DNA of 64,000 bases from Trichobilharzia szidati (lineage: Eukaryota; Platyhelminthes; Trematoda; Strigeidida; Schistosomatidae). Where the stretch lies: the NCBI GenBank assembly GCA_944472155.2, contig OX235277.1, positions 24,252,804-24,316,803 on the forward strand, in the 5' to 3' direction. The notes under the pieces were generated by a model. The model saw only the letters and a list, made by a program, of their open reading frames with translations, made no database searches and was not told the DNA's origin. Position numbers and translations under genes: made by a program. Below, in pieces: positions 33,896 through 46,590 of the stretch (the stretch's first letter is position 1; each line of letters opens with the position of its first letter).

Positions 33896-34949
33896 AGTAT
33901 GTAAAGATTATTCTTCTAAGTCGCAATCACCTAATCTTTTCATGTTAGTATATTGTAGGTTTTCAACTCTCCGATAGACTTTGGTAGTAGTGTCTCGTGG
34001 CGCTGAATAAATTCTATCACTGGGCTCTGAAATTTTTGTCACCAACACAAGAGAGACTCACGACTGTGCAGTACTTTGAGACATTATCAGATGGCTGGAT
34101 ACAAACATCAGGAGGCTTTGAACCTAGGTTTCTGTACCGACTGACGCTAATATTTTGAAATACATGTCTTTCCTACATTACAAAATCGAATAACATCTCC
34201 GCGATTTATAGTAATGTACCACTTTAATGTGTTATTGAAATCCGAAAATATATTGTTATTACCAGCATAGATTTGGAATGAAACATGCCCAAAACCGATA
34301 ATTTACTTCTACATCGCTCTGTTTATCAAAAAAAAACGACATTATACCAAACTGTCACTTAGTGTATACTGAAACATCTCAAGGGGATATGAGTGCAAGA
34401 AAAAAATTTAACAGTTGTGAAAATTACACATCATCGTTTAACTAGGAGGAGTAATTTCCCACTTCAAACAATCCATGCAAATGTCACATCACAAAACTTT
34501 TTTCCAGTTGCATGAAAGAAGCAACTCAGTAAGCGAAAAATATTCGTTTCGAATAGATCTGATCAGGTTTTTTACTCTAATATACATAACTTTACAAACA
34601 AATATTAAAATATGAAAACGAATCACAGTGATTTTTAAATAAGACGATAATACGACTGCATATAAATTGTGCAATTAGTCGAAATAAAAGTAATAATAAT
34701 CCGGTTTATAACAAAGATGATAACAGGAGCGATGAAAAACAGCATGATTAAACAAACAAATGTTCAGGCAGACGTAGTAGTCGATAAAGGCTAAGAAAAA
34801 CAAATGAACCGATTGAGTAATGCTAGATTGTAAGGGAAGTAAATGAAACACGTTTCTAATGAAGACGTGATAAGATTAAGGGATGATGAGAGGGGTTGAA
34901 AATATTAGTAGAGGGTGGTGGATAAGTCATCAGTTGGTTGTCTTAGTAG
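33896..34949. other. unassigned sequence; near-identical tract 34050-34440
   Basis: No gene recognised. The tract about 34050-34440 differs from 48880-49265 at only a few positions, whereas sequence to its right drops to about 80% identity (by eye). Confidence 0.4.
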
Positions 34950-35400
34950 GCCAAGAGATAATGTCTGTGGGTACGAACGTCTTTTGAATGCATAGTTTGG
35001 GCTTGATAGTTCGAAGGCATATCTCCTCAGTTGTGTGCAGCAGATGAGTGTGAAGTCTATTGGAAAGATTCGGTGGGAAGCGATGAATAAACTAGAATGC
35101 TTTCGTTGTCTCTTCTACATGATTACTATCAACCAAATGTGACAAAAAGAAGCTACGGATGGTTTTTGTCTGTCTTTTGTGAAACCGCGATGGGCAATGT
35201 TCACTAACACGATGGCTAAGCTGTACAGTAGTGTGCCCAACATTACTGTCACCACAGGTGAGGCTGAATTGATAAATGCACATAGATGTGGCAAAACTAT
35301 CTAGCTTATCCTTCGTTTGCGTCCAAATCATTCGTCGACCAGAGAAATACAATTAAAGTTCTCTGCGTAAAATGGCTTATGTGTGCTTCCACCTTGACTC
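34950..35400 (-). mobile_element. Penelope-like element 3' fragment (GIY-YIG)
   Basis: Minus frame 35352-35092: SGRRMIWTQTKDKLDSF, then SMCIYQFSLTCGDSNVGHTT (GIY-YIG core; VGHTT replaces YIGQT) and RVSEHCPSRF, RSFFLSHLVDSNH. Downstream (to about 34950) a shifted frame carries the KPKLCIQK-like terminus, better kept in the duplicate at 49760-50215. Confidence 0.8.
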
Positions 35401-35541
35401 TGGAACAAATCTAGAAAAATTCCCGCTGAATTGTAACCTAATAAATAGTGCTGTCATCGTTTCAAGTTTTCTATCTGGTTTTTTCATAAGTTTCAATAAG
35501 AAATTACTCAGACTTAAAAGTAATTAAATATTCCTTGTCTC

Positions 35542-36490
35542 ACAGGAGTCAGCCAAGAGTGCATATTATCACCAATGATATTCCTAATTGTGATGGACTG
35601 GATTATGCGTCAAACAGTGGAAAATGAGAAGACAGGGATATCCTGGACCAAAATTAAGAAACTAGAAGACCTGGATTTTGCAGATTATTTATGTTTGATG
35701 TCACACAAGATCGAAGACTTACAAGCGAAAACCGACAAACTGGTCGAAGAAGTAGCAAAGACACGACTCCAGGTGAACATAGACAAGACGGAGGTTATGA
35801 AAATAACCAACCAACCAACAACAAAAACAGCAACATTCAGTGCCAATCACCATCAACGGGAGGGATTTGAAAGAGGTTATATCATTCACTCATCTAGAGA
35901 GCATTGTCTCAACTACACGAGGAACGGACGAGAATGTCAAATCGAGAATCAGGAAGGCGAGAAACACATTCATCAACCTGAAACCAATCTGAAAATCTTC
36001 GTCATTCAGCATCAACAACAAAATTCGGATTTTCAATACAAACGTCAAGTCACTTCTTCTATACAGATCAGAAAATCGGCGGGTTATAAAAAATATTTCC
36101 AACAGCCTGTTGGAGACATTTATCAACAACTCTCTTCGCTCTATGCTGGAGATCAGATGGCCGACGGAAATAATCACCAACAAGAAACTAAGGGGAGAAA
36201 CAAAACAGGAACCAATCGCCCAACAAATATGCAGGAGAAAGTGGAGATGAATTGGACACTCTCTGAGGAGGCCGCTGGGTGATGTTTCGCCTCAGGCCCT
36301 CGAGTGGAACTCGAAAAGGAAGCGGCGCGTGGGACGTTCAAGGGTGACATGGAGGAGATCGTGTGAAGAAGAGTTGAAACAGTATGGATTAACATGTATG
36401 CAGGTGAAAAGTACAGCAGAAGACAGAAGCAAGTGGAGGCGTGCAGTTGAAGCCCTATGTTACACTAGGAACCCAAGGGACCAATAATAA
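35542..36490 (+). mobile_element. RTE-clade LINE 3' fragment
   Basis: Frame 35575-36282: MIFLIVMDWIMRQTVENEKT, then LEDLDFADYLCLMSHKIEDL (ADY for ADD), LQAKTDKLVEEVAKTRLQVN and IDKTEVMKI, then frameshifted thumb sequence and a C-terminal block near 36300-36470. It begins at the motif B region (CACAGGAGTCAG) and so is 5'-truncated. Its duplicate at 50371-50870 has a large internal deletion and a SINE insertion. Confidence 0.85.
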
Positions 36491-36839
36491 TAATAGTAAA
36501 ATTTATAAAAATATGTAATTAGAAAAAACAATAGGTAAAACGAAGAAATATGCTTTACTTTTCAATTAATTCCTCATCACTAACCCATAGTTTCTTACAT
36601 CAAAATTTTTGCCAATAAAGTGGTTATTTTAGATAATCAGTACTGTATATATAGAGAGATAGGGGGGTTAAATAGAGAGGTTGAAAGTTATCCAAACAAT
36701 TCACTCATAGATGTTACTAACAAGATATACAAGTTTTCAAGAAGGAGTGAAAACTGATTAATTACGCAAGTCAAGATAAGTTAATTCTCAAGTATTGGTT
36801 TTTTTACAGGGATTTTGTCTGATTGGCTGCAAGGTTTCA

Positions 36840-37235
36840 TAAAGAAATCCCTACAAAAACTAATAATTGAAAACTGATCTGATGCTCACTCACTAGCGAC
36901 TGGCCCTATTCAGGCAATGACCTGAGGTTCTAGTGGGAAGCTGTGACCACGATGGCGCAGCAGGTTGAAAGTTAGGCAGTAACTCATCAAAGAAGAAGAC
37001 ATTGCGAAGTGGTCGCGCTATGTTGTAAACTGACAGAAGTTAGATTTCATGAACTGGCCATCGGATAGGGTCCCATGGCTTAAATGTCTACGAGCTAGCC
37101 CACCCTGTAACCAGAAGGTCTTGGGTACGAGCCTTGTGGTGCACGCTTACTGTTGAAGAGTCCTAAACTAGGCTGACAAAACAGCTGTCTAGTACTCGCA
37201 GGTTTTCCAGTGGTGTCAGCTCTTGATGAAATCCT
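36840..37235 (+). mobile_element. SINE-B full-length sense copy, decayed
   Basis: It includes the upstream body (GTGGTCGCGCTATGTTGT at 37009 on), box A region ATGGCTTAAATGTC, box B region GGGTACGAGCC, and a hammerhead relic (TTGAAGA, GACAAAA, ACAGCTGTC, TAGTACT), then a tail to GATGAAATCC. The core is mutated. Duplicated at 51190-51610. Confidence 0.75.
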
Positions 37236-37537
37236 CCAACTAATACGAAACTTATTCATTGCCTTACTCCTTTGTCATTGTATGCACACATTTACTTTGC
37301 TTAAACTTGAACTGCTTGGGCAAAAGCTTTATATATGAGTAATTTTCTCAGCACTGTTCACAGAGTTCGGAATCTCCTGTTAACTGGCAACATGTAAAAT
37401 ATGCAAGTATGTTAAAACTTTTCCGTACGCAAACTTAATAATTTATTTAGGTTGTAATCAGCTGATAAGAAGCCAACGAAATAAACACTGATGGTGGCTT
37501 ATTATTCTGCACAAACCTTTGTTGTTCTTTTTGTATT

Positions 37538-37749
37538 CCTTCATGTCCCCAATGGAAAATAGGGCTTCAAGCTAGAGGCCTAAAGTTTCTGTAGCAGAGT
37601 TTAATTTTACGGGATGAGGTTGCTGGCCTCATGTGCAACCTTCCCTCTTTACCAGTCTTATTACTGGCTCAGCGTGGTAAAGAAGTGCGTCGGTGACCGG
37701 GGATCGAACCCCGGACCATGTGCATGGTCAGCAAGCATCCTAACCGCTG
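37538..37749 (-). mobile_element. SINE-C copy, antisense, at the duplication junction
   Basis: Family tail complement near 37540, conserved body, box B complement GGATCGAACCCCGG at 37701-37714. The head ends at CTAACCGCTGT (37739-37749), directly against PLE sequence. Confidence 0.75.
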
Positions 37750-38235
37750 TTAAGTTTGATTTTGCCTTCTTTTGATTTTTCAGAGTTAATGCACATTGTG
37801 CTCGAACCTCTTCTGCTGTTGTCTTATCTATTGAACATAGTGCTGCTTTTATGTTAGGAATGACATACTCTGGTTTAAATTTATTAACTGTTACATTGAA
37901 ATTTAGTCCATTCTCAAGTACTTTTATCATTTGGTTTCACAGTAATTCGATGTAGTTCTTCTCTTAGACATAATCTAATGATATGTTCGGCTGCTGATGT
38001 TATTTTTCTTGAATTAATTGGAGTACGTATGCCTAAATATTTTGGAATTATATGATTTTTTAAACATCGACTATAAAAATCCGATGATTTGTGAATCTTG
38101 CTTCCGCTTGACAAAGTCGTGTGAGTTTGTTGTTTAAATTCCTAGTAGGAAGACCATATAAATTATTGATATAGGTATAAAACTTGGGCACTGTGGTAGA
38201 GCATAACTCCATCATGGATAAGACTTTATTTTCAT
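37750..38235 (-). mobile_element. Penelope-like element N-terminal fragment
   Basis: Minus frames give FYTYINNLYGLPTRNLNNKL (38263-38060), LGIRTPINSRKITSAAEHII and CLREELHRI (38114-37914), then ENGLNFNVTVNKFKPEYVIP (37930-37750). The last block closely parallels 58320-58251 (VLENGLNFNVAVDKLKPEDV). The RT catalytic region is absent. It fills the gap between the two tandem segment copies. Confidence 0.78.
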
Positions 38236-39318
38236 CCTCATCCTCTTTCCGACTAAGCGTCAAACCACAAGGTTGGCGAATCGATAGTGGAGAGACGTCA
38301 CTAACCTATACGACATATGGATCTGTTGGTCACACTTTTGAATTCTGCATAAAGTCGAATAAACTTGATTCCCGAGTAACTAAATATTCAAATAACTTTC
38401 AATTTTTAATATTTTCTTATAGACTGTTTCATTATTTTGGTTGAATTTCATGTTAAACATTCCGCCTGTATCTACGATCAAAGTCTACTACATGCCTACT
38501 CCAACCACTTTTACACATCTACGCAATTTAAAGAGTAAATGTTCTACGATTGACCATGCAGGTATACTTTATCCTCTGTCTCTGGAGTTCTTACTTCTGA
38601 ATGTATTGTCACTTTTACAAATAACTACTTACAGCACTTATCTAAGATGTTTTAATGAGGTAGACGAATGGACGAATTTCTTCTTCTATTCCCGCTCATC
38701 TTTCTGGAGAGAGAGACAGTGGGAGAGAACCGCTGACACAACAGAACTGCTGCTAATGTTCATAAACATCTGTAACGGAATAATCTCTTCTGAATGATCC
38801 AGTTACAATACTGATGCTTATTTGGATATTTCAGTTAACGCTGCAATTAGTATTTTCTTCTTTCTCAATGATTATGAACACTGAACGTTTGTTTATCGGT
38901 ATTGATCACCATTAGTGGTTAACTTGAATGCACTAACGATTTGATCGTGTACAAGTTAGAAGAAGACATAAGAATAGGAATGAGAGTAGAATAAATTCCT
39001 CTGTAAAAACATTTATTAATTGACGCAGTACAGAATATTGATTTTTAACAATAGAAGGATAACATTTCTGGCCATCCATTGTGTTTTGGAAGCAAAAGTC
39101 AATTTCTGTGCCTAGTGATTTATCAATTCTGAGCGTATCGGAAATAATAGTACCATAGGATTAAGTTCCTTGACATCCTATTTTTCTCTAGGCTTAACAT
39201 CATTGTCCTAATGTTTGTATGTCACCTGTTGATTCGCTCCTTACTATTTATCTTCCTTCCTGTTCAATGTCTGATTCTAATGCTTCTCTTTGTGATTGTA
39301 CAAGGATATCGATAATGT

Positions 39319-40541
39319 TAGAACAAGACATATAAGCGAACAATATTGTTCACTCAAGAGAGATGTCTATAGAAAACCTACATCTGTAGGACAATATACA
39401 CATTTCCTCAGTTTTGTACCAATCCGATATAAAATCAATTTGGTCAGATGCCTTACGAATAGAGCAAGATGTATTTGTACAGATGAAACCCTAGAAAATG
39501 AGCTAGGATACATCCATAATACGCTGGTCCAAATGGGTTATCCTAGTAGATTTATTAGGAGACACATGAATACCAGGTACAACAAAGAAAAACTGACAAC
39601 AGTTAAAAAGAAAGAACTGTTCATGAAACTTCAATTTAATGGGGACGTGGCTAGTGAAGTCTTACATCTGAGATTATCGAGAGCGATAAAACGGACTTAT
39701 ACTGCTGCCACCCTTTGTTTGTCATTTTCCAGCCGACCAATTTTGATTGCCCAAGTGAAAGATAAGCTACTTAGCTGTGACACTTCGATGTGTATCTATA
39801 AATGTAGCTACTCCTGTGGAGAAAGCTATATTGGGCAAACAACTAGGCAGCTGAACAAACGCATTAATGAGCATCTTCCTTCATGGTTCGGAAAAGGTCA
39901 AATAAAATCCATACGAAGTTCTATTTTGGCTCATTTGATTGATAGCGGTCACCAAGTGGACAAAAATAGTGCTTTCAAAGTTACCTATCGTATTCCATCG
40001 AGTCTTTCGAATGGAATCAGAACCCGTCTTTTACACCTAGCCGAAGCTATGGGAATTAATTCGAGAGAACAATCCTAGTCTTTGCATACGAAAGATGTTT
40101 GTTCTACCTTTTTCTCTCCCTTGGCCTAGGTGAATTCTATTCAAAACCCTCCCACCCTTTCTTATTTTCCACCTCCTTCGTACTTTTATAATATTTATTT
40201 AAACTCTGATTATCGTTCCACTTCACCTTTTAAGATTTCACCTAATTTATTTGTACACTTATATACATATACTATCTTTGTTATTCTTATCACCTGCATA
40301 AACCTTATTATCAATATTTTGTTATCATTATAATCATCGTTATTAATTTCGTTCAAAACATTTACCACATTATTATTAGGATTATTATTTGATTCCCAAA
40401 ATCACCGTCAATGGTTAACATTTTTATATACAAATAAATTTATGTAAATTAGAGTAAAGCCTGAAGAAGATTTAATTGAAAACAATATTGTTCGCTTATA
40501 TGTCTTGTTCTAATATTATAAATGGGAATATTTAAAGATCT
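39319..40541 (+). mobile_element. Penelope-like element, recent insertion with 14-bp target duplication and terminal inverted repeat
   Basis: Target duplication GATATCGATAATGT at 39305-39318 and 40542-40555; copy 1 has the empty site (about 22796-22808). A perfect 32-bp inverted repeat lies at 39319-39350 and 40481-40512; its inner part AACAATATTGTT is itself palindromic. The frame 39296-40078 (260 codons, first ~8 from the flank) runs without a stop from YRKPTSVGQY (25-34) through an RCLTNRARCICTDETL block to a GIY-YIG endonuclease: IYKC (167-170), YIGQT (178-182), R189, EH (192-193), SGH (217-219) and AEAMGI near 246. The RT palm is absent, so it is 5'-truncated and cannot move alone. The endonuclease domain looks the best preserved in the window. 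Confidence 0.92.
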
Positions 40542-41504
40542 GATATCGATAATGTGTTGTTTTATGACTACGATTTTATTCGAGTGAAATCAGGATCATT
40601 CTGACTTTGAGCTGTCTGAGTTAATTGTTACGTGCGTGATCCTTGTGGACAGAATTTCGATCACACATTAGTGAGAATATTCTATCTGATTCTAGGATTT
40701 TGTTGTACTGTAACTGTTTTGTAATTCAGTAATATCTGGATCTGTATAGCTTCACAACAGCATTGTCAGGGTAGTTCTGACTATTTAATAGGTTATTATT
40801 ATTATTGTTAAACAGTACCTCAGATTTATCACTGTAATTTTACTATCGTCAGGAAACTATGGGACTGTGAGTCACTCAAAGCAATTCTGGTTAGCTGTAC
40901 AGTGGAACACAACAATTGATTTCTAGCTTTCAGACCTTAACACGTTGCGTTTTGGTATTCACAACATTCATTTCTCGCATGAATGTAAGCCACACATACG
41001 AAATATACAAAAAAAGCACCTTACTGAAGATAGGAGATTTATTAATAATATTTATGAAAATTTCACACTCTCATTACTATTTATAGATAAAATTGTGTTG
41101 AAACATAATTTGTAAAACGTTGAGAAAGGTATCATTACTGAACTTGCTGAAATTGAAACAAAACAGTTTGATGATACCATGAATTTATCGAAACACTCAA
41201 TTGAGAATATAATTTCAATTTAATGAAAATTAAGCAATTACATTATCAGTGTTTAATACCTTGGCCTACCTTTGAGTAACATGTCTGATTCCTTGAGTGT
41301 TGTATGCATCTGCCGCTAATAGGTGCAAATATACAGAAATCGTCTTAGGAAAAAGTTGATATATGTACATGGAATCAGCCTAAGATAGTTTTTTTCTAAT
41401 TTTGAAATAAAACCCTTCTTTGTATTTACCACCTTATGACTGTAGCTGCAGAAGACTAAAAGACTTGGTAAAGGAATGTTTTTTTACAACGAATTATCTC
41501 TATA

Positions 41505-41750
41505 TAGCCAAATTATGTGTACACTTTATCTTCACTGCATCATTTCCTGAGATCTTCCGCGTTGTGCCTTCCTTCATATTGTGTGTGTTTCTTTGTGTTC
41601 CTTTCACATGTAGCTCTCATGTATCTCCACAAGGCTGTATCATTTGCTTCCTTTGAAATCAAAACCATCTCCGTGCTATTTGGTGTTTTTATGTCGATAC
41701 TACCGATAAACCTTATCAGTAGCATAGACCACATGGCGTTTGGACCCTAT
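41505..41750 (+). repeat. dispersed repeat E, copy 3
   Basis: Duplicate of 25390-25660 with small indels. Confidence 0.6.
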
Positions 41751-41964
41751 TAGTTGTTAAATGTTTTAACTTGTCAATGAAATTAATGTCTCTCATAGTC
41801 ATTTGAAACCTATGTATGTGCAGAATGGCTGTTAAGCCTTTCACGCTGTTAATTCGAGATAGTGAGAGCTCTTTTGTCAACCGTGGGTATTTTTTTCTTT
41901 CATGCTTTTGTGTCAGTGGTAACATGTCTGGGTGGATGCCATTGTGAATAGTGATAAGATGGGG

Positions 41965-42420
41965 GATTTCATTAAGAGCTGACATCAGTAAGAGAACCAG
42001 TGGAAAACCTGGACAGCCGTTTCGTCCTAGTTTGTGACCCTTCATGCAGTGGCCTGGGGTTCTAGTGGGAAGCCGTGACCAGTAGGGTACAGCAGGTTGA
42101 AGATGAGGCAGTAACTCATCAAAGAAGACATTGCGAAGTGGTCGCGCTATGTCGTGAATTGGCAAAATTTAGAATTCATGTGCCATTGGATGGGGTCCCA
42201 GTGGCTCAATGGTCTACGAGCTCGCTTTGTTACCAGAAGCCCCTGGGTCCGAAACCCGGAGGGTGCGTAGCGCTGTGGCGTCCACAACTAGGACAAAACA
42301 GCTGTCCAGTACTCCCAGGTTTTCCAGCGGCTCTCTAAGTGTTGCCAGCTCACGATGAAATCCTCCATTCAATCAAACTAAATCCCCACAAAACTATTAC
42401 TTGAGAATAGTGATAAGATT
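41965..42420. mobile_element. SINE-B inverted pair
   Basis: The antisense arm at 41965-42043 is the tail plus hammerhead (GAGCTGACATCAGTAAGAG, GTTTCGTCCTAGTTTG). The sense arm at 42044-42420 is close to full length: upstream body, box A TGGCTCAATGG (42200-42210), box B region GGGTCCGAAACCC, a hammerhead relic in which the CTGAAGA core is gone, intact ACAGCTGTCCAGTACT and the long tail. The copy 1 counterpart near 25855 lacks this insert. Confidence 0.75.
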
Positions 42421-42854
42421 GGTAGGCAGGAACACAGTGACATTAGGTGGTTTTCCATGCACACGTCTAGCATGAAAGGCGATAAAATTCACAAAGAACT
42501 CAGTAAAATCAGAAATATATATTTCTAAGGAAACCTATTTAAGTGGTTTAAGTGGTCTGGAGCATTGGGAAATTAAACATGTTTGGCTTTAAGGATTTTT
42601 TGAGCTAAGCTTCGACGGCCAAATCAGAATAATGGGTTGATGCATTTAACACATAAATCTCTTATTATTTTTTTGCTTTCAAATTTCAATCAACCCTCCA
42701 CCCTCAGTGATTCCAAAAGAAGTTTTCTGGATGTGCACTGATAATCAGCCTGTATGCTTTGAGTCCCGCTAGGCTTCATGAGAGCTACACAGCTGTCTAA
42801 CAAATTTCATTTCATAAATAAATCTAAGATACTCTGCTTTTGTAGCAACGCCTA

Positions 42855-43800
42855 TTATTATTTTATTAGTCTATTTGGTTCCGGCCGGGACATAGGGCTT
42901 CCACAGCACATCTCCATTTTGTCCTATTCTTTCCAGTGCTCTGTAGGTGGCTTCACTATTGCCCATAGTCTGTCGCCGCCTCCATGTTACCGCCGAAGCG
43001 ACGATCAACGATCATAGTTTCTAATTTGGGTCCCACTCAAACAATGACCTGTCGCGTGATGTCAATCCACGGTCTCCTTAGTTGATGCTCGATCCATTTC
43101 CATTTTATTTGGGATATTTGTTGAGCATAATGGTTCTTGATCGGTTGATTAACAGAGCCTCTCATTGCTAATTCATTCCAATCGGCCATTTTATCTAAAC
43201 TATGGGACCAGATAAGACAGCTTTTGATAAAAGTGCACAGCAGCCTGTTGATAATGCTTTCAGTGACGCGCTTAGTCTGCTACCCATATAAAAGAACTGA
43301 CTTGACACTAGTATTGGAAACCCGAAATTTGTTTCTTTTCGTGCTGAGTACAGAAGGTTTCCAAACTTATTTTTACTGTGATGAATGTATATCTTCCCTT
43401 GCCGATTCTGGTATTGGCATCATCCTCCGTGGAGTTTGCTGTAATTGAGATGATTGTGATTGATGAATGTTGCAGTTGGTTGACTGCATATTATCATCAC
43501 ATTCGTCTCCCTATGTTCACTACTCGAAATCTTGTCTATCGTGCCCCTATAACAACTTGCCGAATGGTCTTCTGTAGTGTTCTTATCGGTCCAATGTATC
43601 TCTGTTTTTCCGCTCTCCACAGTATTCTGCATGATCTGTTTCACCACAGTTGGGAATATTATCAGTGAAAATGGTCAGAAATTTTCTTACTCTTGTCGTC
43701 ACTTGGAGGTCGTTGCTGAGTTGTGGATCACCTTACATGTGATTTTGTCATAGAGCTGTTGGATGAAATTTGTAACAGATTTGGGGCACTCTAAATGTAA
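42855..43800 (-). mobile_element. RTE-clade LINE fragment, antisense (duplicate)
   Basis: Duplicate of 26765-27710. Minus frame 43647-43420 reads KQIMQNTVESGKTEIHWTD, then KNTTEDHSASCYRGTIDK. Same broken frames. Confidence 0.66.
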
Positions 43801-44261
43801 CTTATAATAAACATGAAATAAATTTCGTAAATACCATAACAGCTTCTGATTATAACTCTATTTGTTCTGCAATAAACCAATAGCCATAAATTTATAGCCC
43901 AAAAAATAAACGATTTTGTAACCTAAATTTCAGATTGTAGGTTCAATCACCACCTTTTTTAATCTATATGCGAAAAACTGATACTAACTTTATTAAAACG
44001 TTCCTACAAGGAAAAGAACAAAAAAAAATAGAATTTAAAGAAAAACTCTGAGGGTTAAAGACCATGACTGCATGATTTTAACGCAGTTCCCTCATTTCAT
44101 TCCAAACTTTGTTGATGTGTTGAACTTGACGAGAAATTTTACAGAATGAGGAACAACAATAAATTCATACACCCATGTTAAATCTCATCAACTGAATATC
44201 TTCATTTTACTACCTTGGATACCCCCTCGTCGTACTGAGGGAAATGATATTTGAAGTGTAA

Positions 44262-44865
44262 CTCAGTTAGAGAATCATTAGAAAACCTGAGAGTACTGGA
44301 CAACTAGCTGTTTCGTCAGTCTAGTCTGGGACTCCACACTGTACGTATCCACAGGGGTTCGAACACAGGATCTTCTGCTCGCAAGACTAGCAAGCTCGTA
44401 GAACATTAAGCCACTGGAATCCAGCTCAATGGCCAACCCATGAATTCAGACTTCTGCCAATCTCTGATATTTATTATAGAGTATCGCAAGGCATTGTCAT
44501 AGGCGACTAACTAATCTGTTACTTGATTTAGTGGACACTGCTAGTGACTGGCTCTGTACATGAAGTTACCTGGAGTTCTAATATAAGATGTCGTAACCAG
44601 TAAGGCCCTCCAAGGCAGGTAAGGGAATAATTACTAGATTGTGACAATGACTGGAAGTTACGCTTAATACTGGCTGGCCATTGACTCGAGCCCCAGTGGC
44701 TAAATAGTTTACGAGATAAACTTGTAACCGGAAGGTCCTATGTTCAAACCCCGGTGGGTATGTATTTTTGAAGAGTCCCTAACTTGGGCGAAACAGCTGT
44801 CCAGTACACCCTGCTGGTTTTCCAATGATACTCTGACTGATATCACCTCGCCATCAAACCTTTAA
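44262..44865. mobile_element. SINE-B inverted pair (duplicate)
   Basis: Duplicate of 29345-29985. The sense hammerhead reads TTGAAGA for CTGAAGA but keeps GCGAAA and ACAGCTGTCCAGTAC. Confidence 0.75.
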
Positions 44866-45104
44866 TACATTATTTACCTACATAATCTGTCTCTGAAAAT
44901 TTTCCCGTGTGAAATCACCGCACAGAGTAATAAAGCAGAATCGAGAGATATTTGACAAATACTTTGGGATTTCTAACATGACTGTCAAGCTTCAATGTTT
45001 GATAAGTGATGTTTTTATCTCTGTTGAAAATCTTAAAAGTAGTTTGTATCTTGTGAAATGGATCTTACCTTTCCTCCTGTCAAAAAATGAAAATCATCTC
45101 AGAT

Positions 45105-46590
45105 TTGTCATAAGTTTATGCATATGTTTATGACACCACTACTGGAGAAGGTGTGGAAAGAGGGCAAAATACCTGCGGATTGGAATAAAAGTTACTTAAT
45201 CAAACTGCCAAAGAAAGGAGAGTTAAGTCAATGCAAAACCTGGCGCGGCATTATGCTACTGTTCATCCCTAGCAAAATACTAAGCTGCATCATCCTGGAG
45301 ACAATGAAACACGCCCTGGATGGAAAGCTTCAACCGTAACAGGCTGGATTTAGGAGGAACAAGTCATGCATCGATCAAATCGCAACACTACGTAACATTA
45401 TTGAACAGACCCTGGAATGGTAGTCAGCTCTCTACTTCAAATTCATCGACTTCGAAAAGGCCTTCGACAGCGTCGATAGAGAGGCCGCCAATAATTATAC
45501 ACCTCATCCAACAGTTTTGTAGGGTAATGCTGCATGCCAAGTAATCCACAACAGATAACTCACGGAATCCGTCGAAGTGAAGACGGGAGTAGAACAATCT
45601 GGCTGTCTACTATCTCCGATCATCTTCCTGATTGTGGTAGACTGGATAATGTGACAGACACACAACAGGCAACGAGGAGACAGGCATAAAATGGACCCAA
45701 ACAGAAAACTTGAAGGATCTGGATTGCGCCAATGATAAATGTCTGATTCCCCACAAACTGGAAGATTTGCAAGTGAAAAGCAACAATTAGGCATAAGAAG
45801 CATCAAAGATAGGCCTTCAGGTGAACATAAAGAAAACAGAGGTAGGTGATTAAGACTCCTCTACAACAGCAAGAGCAAAAACAACAGACAACAATCAGCC
45901 AGAATAAATGGGAGGAATCTGAAAGAAGCAACCTTTTTCATCTAACTACCTACCTACCTGAGAAACGTCGTTTCAGCTACAGGCGAACCGAACTGATGAG
46001 GATATCAAAGCGAGGATCGATCGGGAAAGCAAAGCAAGCCTTCACTACTCTCAAGTCTGTGTGGAAGTCAACAGCACTCAGCATGAAAAATAACATCCGG
46101 ATTTTAAACTTCAATGTGAAGTCAGTGCTACTTTACCGATTAGAGACTTTTCTAGCGCGTCACGAAGGGCACTTCGAGCAAACTACAGACCTTCATAAAC
46201 AGCTGTCTTCGCTCAATACTCCTCAAGATCAATTGGCTGACTAGAAAAGATCAGGAGCAGGGATTGATCTCTGGCAATGAGCGAACCAACCTGGCAGGAA
46301 CCAACTGTGCAAGAACTATTCAGGAAGAAATGGAGGTGGATTGGCTATACTCTGAGAAAACCATCAAGTGAGCGACATCACACGACAGGCCATTGCTTGA
46401 GTGGAACCCACAGAAAGGGAAGCGGCGAGTTGGTTGGCAATGCGAGGGTGACATGGAGGAGGTGATGTTAAGAGAAGATTATAGCATGTGGGCAGACGTC
46501 GAGCCAGTTGAAGACGGCATAGAACCAAACGCAAAGGAGACGTGCGGCTGAGGTCGTATGTTCCTCTAGAAACTAAAGGAAACAATAATA
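45105..46590 (+). mobile_element. RTE-clade LINE relic (duplicate, less deleted)
   Basis: Duplicate of 30238-31640. Frame 45118-45339: TPLLEKVWKEGKIPADWNKS, YLIKLPKKGELSQCKTWRGI (missing in copy 1), then ILSCIILETMKHALDGKLQP. Motif A near 45455 (FEKAFDSVD). Thumb frame 45846-46244. C-terminal block near 46277-46465 (KKWRWIGYTLRKP). Confidence 0.86.

Larger units (their letters stand above)
21700..37530. repeat. tandem segmental duplication, copy 1 (~15.8 kb)
   Basis: Collinear with 38236-51895. Anchors: GTCAAACCACAAGGTTGGCG at 21731 and 38259; TGCTTCTCTTTGTGATTGT at 22771 and 39281; TTCTGCAATAAACC near 27757 and 43865; and the block before 37530 and 51895. It contains a CR1-type LINE (22987-24618) and an RTE (27773-28883) that copy 2 lacks. 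Identity varies from about 80% to near-identical along its length (by eye). Confidence 0.88.
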
